Source: Idiomarina fontislapidosi (GTDB lineage: Bacteria; Pseudomonadota; Gammaproteobacteria; Enterobacterales; Alteromonadaceae). From it: a DNA stretch of 64,000 nucleotides. Of the stretch, positions 7,126 to 14,883 are shown one piece after another (within the stretch, counting starts at the first letter, position 1; every line of letters starts with the position of its first letter). Under the pieces are notes generated by a model, which worked only from the letters and a program-made list of their open reading frames with translations, searched no databases and was not told where the DNA came from. The stretch covers positions 1-64,000 of the forward strand of contig NZ_QJST01000011.1 of assembly GCF_003226255.1 (NCBI RefSeq), given 5' to 3'. The translations under genes were made by a program, and so were the position numbers.

Positions 7126-10100
7126 ATGGATGTACGCAGCGTCCCAAAATTTCAGGAAGAATACGCCGCTAAAATACCGGCCATGACGCTATTGGCCGGT
7201 TTGGGGTGGTCATTTTTGTCGCCACAGGAAGCGCTGGCGTTGCGTGGTGGTAAACAGGACCGTGTGGTGCTGCGAGAAGTCTTACGCGATGTACTGAGCA
7301 AGCGTACCTTTCATTATGCCGGTAAACGCTACCCGCTGTCCGAAAACTCCATTGATAACATCGTCTCACACCTTTGCAGCCCGGCCCTTAATGAAGGGCT
7401 ACGCCACGCCAACGAAGCCATTTATAACCATTTAATGTACGGCATTCCGGTGACAGAGTTTGTCGACGGAAAAAAGGTCACGCCGACGGTCTCCATCATC
7501 GACTGGCAGAATCCAGACAACAACCAATTCCATTTCACCGAAGAATACACAGTAGCGCGTGCCGGTGGCTTTGACAGCCGCCGACCGGATCTGGTTTGTT
7601 TTGTTAATGGTCTGCCGCTGGTGGTCATTGAAGCCAAACGCCCGGACGGTAACGCGCAAAAAGGCCCAACGATAAACGAAGGCATTTCACAGAGCCTGCG
7701 TAACCAGCGCCCTGACGAAGTCCCTCACCTGTTTGCGTATTCGCAACTGTTGTTGTCGGTTAATGGCATTGATGGGCGTTATGGCACCGTAGAGACACCG
7801 GAAAAGTTCTGGGCCGCCTGGAAAGAAGAGGACATCAGCGATACTCAAATGTTGGCGCTAAAGAATAAGCCGCTGGACGATGCCACCCTTCAACATCTAT
7901 TCGACCACCGTGATAAGCGCGACCTCAGTTGGTATCAAAACCTGATTGCCGGTGGTGAGCTCATGGTAACGGGCCAGGATAAACTGCTGATAAGCCTACT
8001 GTCGAAAGAGCGCCTGTTCGATATGGTGCGCTACTTCACTATTTTTGATAAAAAAATCGGCAAGATTGTAGGCCGCTACCAGCAAGTGTTTGGCATCAAA
8101 CGTTTGCTTGAGCGTATTCAAAAACGCAACAGTAAAGGTGGTCGAGAAGGCGGCGTTATTTGGCATACTACCGGCTCGGGCAAGTCCTTCACCATGGTGT
8201 TTTTATCCAAAGCGCTGATTCTGCACGACGAGCTAAAACAATGCCGGGTGATTGTTGTGACCGACCGTGTTGATTTAGAAAACCAGCTCTCGAAGACCTT
8301 TACTTCCGGTGGCGAGTTGTCGAGTAAAAAAGACAAAGAAGCGGCAATGGCTACTTCCGGTAAGCGCCTAGCTCAGCAGATTGGTAAAGGTAATGAGCGC
8401 ATTATCTTCACGCTCATTCAGAAGTTTAACTCCGCCACCAAACTGCCCGAGTGCCATAACGACAGCCCGAATATTATCGTGCTGATTGACGAAGGCCACC
8501 GCAGTCAGGGCGGCGAGAACAACATTCGCATGAACCAGGCACTGCCAAACGCCTCCTTTGTAGCCTTTACCGGTACACCGCTATTAAAGGACGATAAAAC
8601 CACGAATAAATTCGGACCTATTGTTCACGCCTACACCATGCAGCGTGCGGTCGAAGATAAAACCGTCACCCCTCTGCTCTACGAAGAGCGTATACCCGAC
8701 CTGGATGTGAACGAACGCGCTATCGACGCCTGGTTTGAGCGTATGACGGACGGCTTAAGTGACGAGCAAAAAGGTGATTTAAAGAAAAAGTTCAGCCGCC
8801 GGGGTCAGGTGTATGGCACCGACGAACGAATTAAGCTGATCGCGTACGATATTGCTCATCACTTTGACAAAAACATCGATGAAGGTTTAAAAGGCCAGCT
8901 TTGCTGCGATAGCAAAGCCTCGGCCATTAAGTACAAAAAATACCTGGATGAAGTCGGCCTGTTTGAATCAGCCGTAGTCATGAGTTCACCCGATACCCGT
9001 GAAGGCAATACCTCGGTTGACGAGAAAACCATGCCGGAAGTCACTAAGTGGTGGAAGGATCATGTCGGCTCATCAGATGAACAGAATTACACCAAAGAGC
9101 TGGTTGAGCGATTTGATAAAGATCCTAAGCTGAAGCTGTTGATTGTGGTTGATAAGCTCTTAACCGGCTTTGATGAGCCTAAAAACGCCGTACTCTATAT
9201 CGACAAGCCACTAAAGGGACACAACCTCATTCAGGCGATTGCTCGGGTTAACCGCCTGCACCCCGACAAGAAATTTGGTCTGCTGATTGATTATCGCGGC
9301 ATTCTGTCCGAACTGGATACCACCATAAAGGAATATCAGGATCTTGCTTCACGTACACAGGGCGGTTACGACATCGATGATATTGATGGCCTTTACCAGC
9401 AAATGAGTACCGAGTACAAACGCCTACCCCAGCTTTATAAAGAGCTCTGGGCGATATTTGACGGTGTTAAGAATAAATCAGACACCGAAGCGCTGCGTCA
9501 TGCCCTGTTACCGCGCATGGAAGAAATGAACGGCGAGATGGTCGATAGAAATCAGAAACGCCGCGAAGACTTTTACGAAGCACTCACAGCCTTTGCCACT
9601 TGCCTTAAAGTTGCACTGCAGTCGGCTACCTTCTTTGAAGATAAGAGCTTTACCGATAAAGACCGTCGACAATACAAAGAGACAGTGAAACAACTGTCCA
9701 GTCTTCGTCAAACCGTGCAACAGGATTCCGGCGAGCGTGTCAGTTACGACGAGTACGCTCACGAGGTGAAAAAATTGCTGAATAAACACGTCGTTGGTGT
9801 CGAAGTACGTGATTCTGAGGGCGTGTACGAAGTAGGTAAAATGGGCCAGAAACAAACACCAGAAAACTGGAGCGAAGATAAAACCCGTAACGAAACCGAT
9901 ATCATTAAAACCCGCGTCACTAAAATGATTGAACAAGAGCTCGGTGACGATCCTTACGCTCAGGAAGCCTTTTCTAAACTATTGCGTGAAGCCATCGAAG
10001 AAGCGGAAAAGCTGTTTGATCACCCGCTGAAACAATACATGTTGTTCCGCGAGTTTGAGGAGCAGGTTAATGAGCGCCGCCTCGACGGTATCCCAGAACG

Positions 10101-10410
10101 CTTAAACGGCAATCATCATGCACAGGCCTACTACGGTGTGTTCAAGAAACACCTGCCCGAGGCGTTTACGGTGATGGATGAGCAGGCGCAGGATAAGTGG
10201 GTAAAGATTGCGTTCGATGTCGATAATATCGTCAGTCAGTCTGTTGCGGAAAATTCGATTAACCCGAATAACATTGAAGCTGATATTCGTAAAAAACTAC
10301 TGCCGAAGATTTTCGCGGAATGCAAAGCCGTCGGCGGCGGTATCGAACAGGCGAAAAAGATTGTCGAAGCCATTGTACAGGTGGTTCGTGTTGGACAATT
10401 GGGCCATTAA
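7126..10410 (+). CDS. hsdR: Type I restriction endonuclease subunit
   Basis: 1094 residues, usual HsdR size. The N-terminal PD-(D/E)xK nuclease shows RRPDLVCF (D155) and VVIEAKRPD (E169, K171). Two RecA-like motor domains follow: Walker A TTGSGKS (348-354), DEGH box (455-458), motif III FTGTP (about 482-486), and a later LLTGFDEPK / QAIARVNRLH pair. The C-terminal helical region would dock on HsdM-HsdS. The enzyme translocates unmethylated DNA using ATP and cleaves at a distance. AAGGAA (7111-7116) is its ribosome site. Every catalytic residue I can check is present. Confidence 0.97.
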   Translation: MDVRSVPKFQEEYAAKIPAMTLLAGLGWSFLSPQEALALRGGKQDRVVLREVLRDVLSKRTFHYAGKRYPLSENSIDNIVSHLCSPALNEGLRHANEAIYNHLMYGIPVTEFVDGKKVTPTVSIIDWQNPDNNQFHFTEEYTVARAGGFDSRRPDLVCFVNGLPLVVIEAKRPDGNAQKGPTINEGISQSLRNQRPDEVPHLFAYSQLLLSVNGIDGRYGTVETPEKFWAAWKEEDISDTQMLALKNKPLDDATLQHLFDHRDKRDLSWYQNLIAGGELMVTGQDKLLISLLSKERLFDMVRYFTIFDKKIGKIVGRYQQVFGIKRLLERIQKRNSKGGREGGVIWHTTGSGKSFTMVFLSKALILHDELKQCRVIVVTDRVDLENQLSKTFTSGGELSSKKDKEAAMATSGKRLAQQIGKGNERIIFTLIQKFNSATKLPECHNDSPNIIVLIDEGHRSQGGENNIRMNQALPNASFVAFTGTPLLKDDKTTNKFGPIVHAYTMQRAVEDKTVTPLLYEERIPDLDVNERAIDAWFERMTDGLSDEQKGDLKKKFSRRGQVYGTDERIKLIAYDIAHHFDKNIDEGLKGQLCCDSKASAIKYKKYLDEVGLFESAVVMSSPDTREGNTSVDEKTMPEVTKWWKDHVGSSDEQNYTKELVERFDKDPKLKLLIVVDKLLTGFDEPKNAVLYIDKPLKGHNLIQAIARVNRLHPDKKFGLLIDYRGILSELDTTIKEYQDLASRTQGGYDIDDIDGLYQQMSTEYKRLPQLYKELWAIFDGVKNKSDTEALRHALLPRMEEMNGEMVDRNQKRREDFYEALTAFATCLKVALQSATFFEDKSFTDKDRRQYKETVKQLSSLRQTVQQDSGERVSYDEYAHEVKKLLNKHVVGVEVRDSEGVYEVGKMGQKQTPENWSEDKTRNETDIIKTRVTKMIEQELGDDPYAQEAFSKLLREAIEEAEKLFDHPLKQYMLFREFEEQVNERRLDGIPERLNGNHHAQAYYGVFKKHLPEAFTVMDEQAQDKWVKIAFDVDNIVSQSVAENSINPNNIEADIRKKLLPKIFAECKAVGGGIEQAKKIVEAIVQVVRVGQLGH

Positions 10411-10413
10411 GCC

Positions 10414-11196
10414 ATGAGCGTTGCGATACGTTTTGCTGGGCAGGTTAGCGAAGAGCACAAACGGTATAGTAATAAGCTTGGCTTTTATTACTCTGACGAG
10501 TTGATTGAGTTTGAGCGCATTGCCGCCAACAGCCCTGACCGTAAAATCAAAATCAAAGTGTTGCCGGATTGTTCGGTGAAAGTCGCCGCACCGGTTGATA
10601 GCTCTGATGACGACGTATTGCGTGCGGCCAAAAAACGTGCGCGCTGGATTTACCAGCAACTGAGAGAGTTTCGTAAACAACTCACGCATATTACCCCACG
10701 CCGTTATGTCAGCGGTGAAAGCCATTACTACCTGGGCAAGCAATACGTACTCAAAGTGCTGATAAAACCCGACCAAGCAGCCGGTGTTAAGCTGTTGCGA
10801 GGCCAGCTTGAAGTCAACGTGCGTGAGTATACAACTGAGCGTGTAAAGGTAGCATTAGAAAGCTGGTATAAGGTGAAAGCCAAAGACGTCTTCCACAAGC
10901 GTTTAGACGCCGTTTTAGAGCAAGCACTGTGGGTTGATAAGCGCCCTCCTCTGCGAATACTCACCATGCAAACCCAATGGGGCAGCTGCTCACCGAACGG
11001 GCGAATCACCTTAAACCCTCTGCTGGTTAAAGCACCCCGCGAATGCATTGACTACGTCATACTGCACGAGCTTTGCCATATCGCTGAACACAACCACAGC
11101 GAACGGTTTTATCGGCTAATGGGACAGGTTATGCCGAATTGGGAGCGTGTTAAGGCTCGGCTGGACCAGATGGCTGGGCGGATTTTTAATGGGTAG
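10414..11196 (+). CDS. YgjP-type zinc metallopeptidase (DUF45/M48-like)
   Basis: 260 residues starting 3 bases after hsdR. The C-terminal half has TQWGSCSPNGRITLNP followed by zinc motif HELCHIAEHNHSERFY; this W-G-S-C / HExxH-x-x-x-x-H arrangement defines the YgjP/DUF45 family. Family members are common immediately downstream of hsdR, but substrates are not established. Because HsdR in some systems is controlled by proteolysis (ClpXP in E. coli restriction alleviation), a local protease regulating HsdR or the neighbouring PIN proteins is an attractive but unproven idea. Confidence 0.88.
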   Translation: MSVAIRFAGQVSEEHKRYSNKLGFYYSDELIEFERIAANSPDRKIKIKVLPDCSVKVAAPVDSSDDDVLRAAKKRARWIYQQLREFRKQLTHITPRRYVSGESHYYLGKQYVLKVLIKPDQAAGVKLLRGQLEVNVREYTTERVKVALESWYKVKAKDVFHKRLDAVLEQALWVDKRPPLRILTMQTQWGSCSPNGRITLNPLLVKAPRECIDYVILHELCHIAEHNHSERFYRLMGQVMPNWERVKARLDQMAGRIFNG

Positions 11197-11211
11197 GCTA
11201 AAGGTCAATTT

Positions 11212-12075
11212 ATGATACGGGTGCTCGTCGATAATGCCGTTTGGGACTGGGCGAACATACTTGATCCCGTGACTATATCAGTTAGCTCTGAGTTAAAAGA
11301 CCAACCCACGGAGACAATGTCAGGATACATGAGGAAGCAGCCACTGCTCGGTTCTGAAAAGTGGAAACAAGAAGAAATAGATTGGCTTCCAACGCTAGCA
11401 AAACTAAGTCAATCTGATGAAATCGCTTTATATACTTACAAGGAACTTCAATACGAAAGCTTGTTTAGGGGTGGTAGGCCCCGCGTTGGCAATATTTTTT
11501 CAGGTTGTTCTGTTTCATTTGTTGAACCAGCGATTGAAAGATCATGTTTTGTTGCCCAAGACTTATTGAAGCATGCTAAAGCAGAAGAAAAAATGAGTTT
11601 TTGTCAGAAATTGCTCGATTGGGCAGATACCCGACAAACTATCTTCGAGCAGTCGCGACACACATTTCCCATCCTCACCCAGCAATCCCTAAATGACTTA
11701 AAGAGGTTTAAAGAGATATGTGCGGGTCTCTCGCATGAACAGAGGCAAGACGCTTTTCATCTATGGACTGCGGAGGTAAACGGGATGCATTACTTTTTAA
11801 CAGTCGATAAAAAATTCATGAATGCAATGACGAAATCCAAGCCTAAGCGATTTCAATTAAAATCCCAACCAGTCTTGCCTAGTGGGTTGGTTAGTGCGCT
11901 CGGAATAACTGAGCAAAACCCCTATCGATATTTGAGTAATGACTTTATAAGTTACGATGGTAAAGCTATTAGGGTTAGAGACATAAAAACTCCGAAACGA
12001 ACGCATGCACTATTTAATCTGAGACACAACTTAATGCTTTGGTTAAAAGCTAAACTTACCTCAAATAAGAAGTAG
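11212..12075 (+). CDS. Second PIN-like protein of the R-M operon
   Basis: 287 residues, starting 15 bases after the protease gene. N-terminal VLVDNAVWDW (D7) resembles the PIN opening strand; E78 or E82 in KELQYESLFRGG could be the second acidic site; QDAFHLWTAEVNGMHYFLTV-D-K (D180, D199) resembles the helix-strand-T-x-D end of PIN domains. A region of about 80 residues separates these motifs from the first half, and a basic tail of roughly 80 residues (TPKRTHALFNLRHNL) follows. It shares little sequence with the PIN-like protein at 5279-6049, so it is not a recent duplicate. Assignment is by motif pattern only. Confidence 0.55.
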   Translation: MIRVLVDNAVWDWANILDPVTISVSSELKDQPTETMSGYMRKQPLLGSEKWKQEEIDWLPTLAKLSQSDEIALYTYKELQYESLFRGGRPRVGNIFSGCSVSFVEPAIERSCFVAQDLLKHAKAEEKMSFCQKLLDWADTRQTIFEQSRHTFPILTQQSLNDLKRFKEICAGLSHEQRQDAFHLWTAEVNGMHYFLTVDKKFMNAMTKSKPKRFQLKSQPVLPSGLVSALGITEQNPYRYLSNDFISYDGKAIRVRDIKTPKRTHALFNLRHNLMLWLKAKLTSNKK

Positions 12076-12081
12076 CTCTAT

Positions 12082-13083
12082 ATGAAAATCGGTCGCAATG
12101 AGCCCTGCCCCTGCGGCAGCGGTAAAAAATATAAGCGTTGTTGCATGAGTGCTGTTGGTAAGCAGCATGCTGACTTTGTTGATAGCATCGAGCAGATGTT
12201 AGCAATGAATCCTGATCTTTCAATGGACGAGCTGAATGTTATCGCCGAGCACCAATCCAATAAAATTAATAACACGCCTCACAAAGACTTCTGTGGCCTG
12301 ACGCCTGGGCAAATCAATAATTGGCTCTATGCGCCTTTTTCCGAGTTAGACGGCGTTAGGGTAAATACGCCCCCTGATTTAAGCACCAGTCCGTTCATGC
12401 GTTATTTAGAACTGATGTTGGAGACCGCATTAGCTAACGGTGGGCAGATTAAGGCGACCGCCAAAGGGAACCTCCCGGCGGCGCTAGTGAAAGAAGCCAG
12501 CGCATTTTTACCCGAGTTTGCTGTTGCTCCATTCGAGCGGGCCATCAGCATTAGTGAATTCGCAGGTGCCAATGAAGACAAGTTTAACGCACTGCATTAC
12601 TGCCGTGTTCTTGCAGAAATAGCAGGTATTTTTAAGCTAAAAAGCAATAAATTTCACGTCTCAGCCTGGGCTAAACGGCAATACCAGCAAGCTGGCCTGG
12701 AATCGTTTTTCCCCATCATGCTAGAAACAGCCATTTACAAATACAATTGGGGTTATTTTGACCTTTGGGAAGACGAAATTCCGCTACAGCAATTTTGGCT
12801 ATTCATGGTTTGGCGACTTCAGCATCATGAGTCTCACGAACGGTTGGTGGATGAGATGATTCAGGCATTCCCTGATTTGCTCAATGAACTCAACGAGGAA
12901 GAGTACATGTCGGATGGAGACAAGTTCGCAGTTTTGATTGAGTCACGCTTTATTCATCGCTTTCTGCAATTCTTTGGATTTGTCATGGTTGACCCTAGGC
13001 GGTTCCTTGATGGTAAAAGGGTCGCTCCCCAAGTCACCTGCCTGCGTTTATTTCATGAAACGTTTGAGTTTGCAGTTAGTTAA
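12082..13083 (+). CDS. SEC-C zinc-motif protein of unknown function
   Basis: 333 residues. The N-terminus GRNEPCPCGSGKKYKRCC is the SEC-C zinc-binding motif first known from the SecA C-terminus, where it binds SecB or ribosomes. The rest is a mostly helical, acidic protein with a recurrent pattern GLTPGQINNWLYAPF and KATAKGNLPAALV that I recall from other uncharacterised SEC-C proteins. It is the last gene of the R-M cluster (6 bases after the second PIN-like gene), before a hairpin at 13097-13128. Function is not known. Confidence 0.7.
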   Translation: MKIGRNEPCPCGSGKKYKRCCMSAVGKQHADFVDSIEQMLAMNPDLSMDELNVIAEHQSNKINNTPHKDFCGLTPGQINNWLYAPFSELDGVRVNTPPDLSTSPFMRYLELMLETALANGGQIKATAKGNLPAALVKEASAFLPEFAVAPFERAISISEFAGANEDKFNALHYCRVLAEIAGIFKLKSNKFHVSAWAKRQYQQAGLESFFPIMLETAIYKYNWGYFDLWEDEIPLQQFWLFMVWRLQHHESHERLVDEMIQAFPDLLNELNEEEYMSDGDKFAVLIESRFIHRFLQFFGFVMVDPRRFLDGKRVAPQVTCLRLFHETFEFAVS

Positions 13084-13096
13084 ATTAAAGAAACCT

Positions 13097-13128
13097 AACA
13101 GGCGAGAATTACCCTTTCCTCGCCTGTT
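13097..13128 (+). terminator. Hairpin closing the R-M operon
   Basis: A perfect 10-bp inverted repeat (AACAGGCGAG / CTCGCCTGTT) with a 12-nt loop lies 14 bases after the SEC-C gene and just before the convergent lipoprotein gene. The U-tract is weak on both strands, so termination efficiency is uncertain. Confidence 0.55.
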
Positions 13129-13139
13129 GCCTCTTAAAC

Positions 13140-13508
13140 CTAATTTGAACTGAACCCGTTGCTCACATCTTGCGTGGTCTCGTTGAACTGATAATTCTTA
13201 AGAACGCCATCCTCAGTAAACCACATTTGCAGAGTTTGAATATCAGAAGTAGCGCCGCCAACAAAAGCTCCTACAATCGGGATGAAAGACTCGCCTTTCA
13301 CCTGAGTTCTGCTGAAAACGTACATGAAATACGACTCACCTTCAGATGTTATTCCCGCCGATGTCGGCGAGCCTAATTCACTTCTGACCTGGTTCTTGGT
13401 CGTTATTCCTTTCTGCATTTGCTCAACCGCACTCAAATCTATGGGTGTTCCTGACGACGCACAACCACTAATCAGCAAAGCCATAAAAGCCCAAACTAAC
13501 CATCTCAT
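13140..13508 (-). CDS. BamE/SmpA-like lipoprotein
   Basis: 122 residues. Start at 13508 is chosen because AAGGAG lies 6 bases upstream on the minus strand and a lipoprotein signal follows directly (MRWLVWAFMALLISGC, lipobox ISGC); longer in-frame starts would bury the signal. The mature part contains the SmpA/OmlA-like segment MQKGITTKNQVRSELGSPTS, a fold used by outer-membrane BamE and related small lipoproteins. A central Gly-rich stretch (PIVGAFVGGATSD) is typical of a subgroup found on plasmids and islands. Outer-membrane anchoring is likely; a specific function is unknown. Confidence 0.75.
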   Translation of the reverse strand: MRWLVWAFMALLISGCASSGTPIDLSAVEQMQKGITTKNQVRSELGSPTSAGITSEGESYFMYVFSRTQVKGESFIPIVGAFVGGATSDIQTLQMWFTEDGVLKNYQFNETTQDVSNGFSSN

Positions 13509-13669
13509 ATTACTCTCCTTGTCATTAGATCCTGAAGGGTTCGAAATCGAGCTTGAATGAATAATGCATAAAAGTCTAGTAAGCAGCAAAGGCTTCAATG
13601 AACATTTGTTATTTATTAGCTTCCCCGATAATCTAATCACAAAACTGACATTCGAAACGGTATCTCAAT

Positions 13670-14098
13670 ATGACGCAGCTATCGCCATGCACCTTAGCGT
13701 TTCTTGAAAGTATTAGACGCTACGAGATTATGGGGCATGAATGCAGCATAGCTGAAGTTACTCGGTTAGCTTGGCTGTTTAATAAACAGCTGCTTCAAGC
13801 TGGAATGCAGCGCCCGTTTACAACCTTATTCAGCAACGACCAGAATGATGGGGCGTCTCCTGGTATCCGTTTATTTCTGGAGTCAGTGCTGGGTACTTAC
13901 CTATCCGAAGTGCGGGCGATTTCTGGCGACCCAGAGCCAAGAGTATTCGGTATTAGCCAGAGACAAGGTGAACTCATAAATTGTCACTTCGAAACAATCA
14001 GCCCAGACCTCAAGACAGCTGTATATGACCTAAGCCGAGTTATTGATGGTTATGAGTCACCATATGGCCTAGCCGTCTTAACCGAAACAAAAAATTAA
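13670..14098 (+). CDS. Small protein resembling the DarG C-terminal domain
   Basis: 142 residues, no signal or membrane segment. Two spots recall the C-terminal domain of DarG-type macrodomain antitoxins from memory: EVTRLAWLFNKQLLQAG (compare E-I-Q-K-L-A-Y-F-L-Q-x-A-G) and the end VIDGYESPYGLAVL (compare LIEGFETPYGLELL). No macrodomain or DarT toxin is present beside it. It could be a detached regulatory domain, a relic of a longer gene, or an unrelated protein. The downstream neighbour is an integrase pseudogene on the opposite strand. Confidence 0.4.
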   Translation: MTQLSPCTLAFLESIRRYEIMGHECSIAEVTRLAWLFNKQLLQAGMQRPFTTLFSNDQNDGASPGIRLFLESVLGTYLSEVRAISGDPEPRVFGISQRQGELINCHFETISPDLKTAVYDLSRVIDGYESPYGLAVLTETKN

Positions 14099-14135
14099 TG
14101 AAATGGCACAGAGATTCTGCGCCACCCCTATTAAC

Positions 14136-14522
14136 TTACAACTCTAACTCGACAAAGTCGCGATCAACATCTTCTTGGGTTATTCCTATGTAACGCAACG
14201 TCACAGCTTCCGAGCTATGACGCAGCATCTTCATTACCCTGGCAATGTCGTTGGTGTTCTTATAAAGGTGATAACCTCGGGTCTTTCGCATTGAATGAGT
14301 TCCCAGTTTAATGGTTGCGTGTTTCGACGTCTTCCCTTCAATCAGAGTCAGACGCTCGTCGTGTATGTTTTCAAACTTGATAGATAGTAAATCTGAGATC
14401 CTTAACGTTAGGTTCAAGCCGACATCCCAAACGTCGGCGATTTGCTGACCGTATGTTCGTTTGAGAAGGTAGCTAATCAGCCTTACGGTATCCAGATCTT
14501 TAACCGCTTGTACCTAGGCCAT
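14136..14522 (-). pseudogene. Tyrosine recombinase (integrase) with internal deletion and early stop
   Basis: The ATG at 14522 is followed by GCC TAG, then VQAVKDLDTVRLISYLLKR, and continues in frame to the stop at 14136. The N-terminal part (GLNLTLRISDLLSIKF) and the end (LGTHSMRKTRGYHLY, MLRHSSEAVTLRYIG) are those of a widespread gammaproteobacterial integrase of about 180 residues that normally begins MAKVQAVKD. Two lesions show: codon 3 is TAG where Lys (AAG) is expected, and roughly 55 residues are missing between ATIK and LGTHSMRK. The catalytic HxxR and Tyr remain. A shortened protein could start at 14417, but it would lack part of the catalytic core. Confidence 0.8.
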
Positions 14523-14883
14523 GATCAATTTCCTTTTTTGTTGTAAAACGTGATTTTGAGTACTTAAGAAGGTATAAAAGGGGAAAATAGCCCGTTTTTA
14601 GTAGGGTCGCTTGTTCCCGTTATTATATTTTGGGAACAAGCCTGCACAAATCGCCACCCCTTGCATCAATATTTCATCAGAACTATTTCAGCCAGATGAT
14701 ATATGTCTCAAAAGCCAAACCGACAGTAATGCATTACCAAGCGACAGCAATTGATGGCCCGAGCCTTCTATCAACTGAAATGTTTCCATCACTGCTACTC
14801 TAATGATACGATTGTCATATTAAATCGTTATTATTTTCGTAGCAATGGATTCGCAATTTGTTTAACTTTAAAAGGACTTTGTA
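14523..14883. other. Intergenic region upstream of the Ig-like lipoprotein
   Basis: About 360 AT-rich bases without a convincing gene. It contains a perfect 10-bp inverted repeat (GCTTGTTCCC at 14609-14618, GGGAACAAGC at 14632-14641, 13-nt AT-rich spacer). The 3' end has a clear ribosome site (AAAGGA, about 14871-14876) for the gene at 14884. No RNA gene recognised. Confidence 0.5.
14609..14641. repeat. Perfect 10-bp inverted repeat
   Basis: GCTTGTTCCC and GGGAACAAGC flank 13 bases, GTTATTATATTTT. It lies just upstream of the integrase pseudogene. It could be an operator for the integrase, a recombination core, or a cryptic element end; the long AT spacer makes a terminator unlikely. Confidence 0.5.

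Noticed and set aside
9508-9936. Minus-strand open frame of 142 codons in hsdR
   Set aside because: It is the reverse of a conserved HsdR helical region and encodes no recognisable protein.
10297-10776. Minus-strand open frame of 159 codons across hsdR and the YgjP gene
   Set aside because: It lies opposite two well-supported genes, has no ribosome site and no recognisable protein features.
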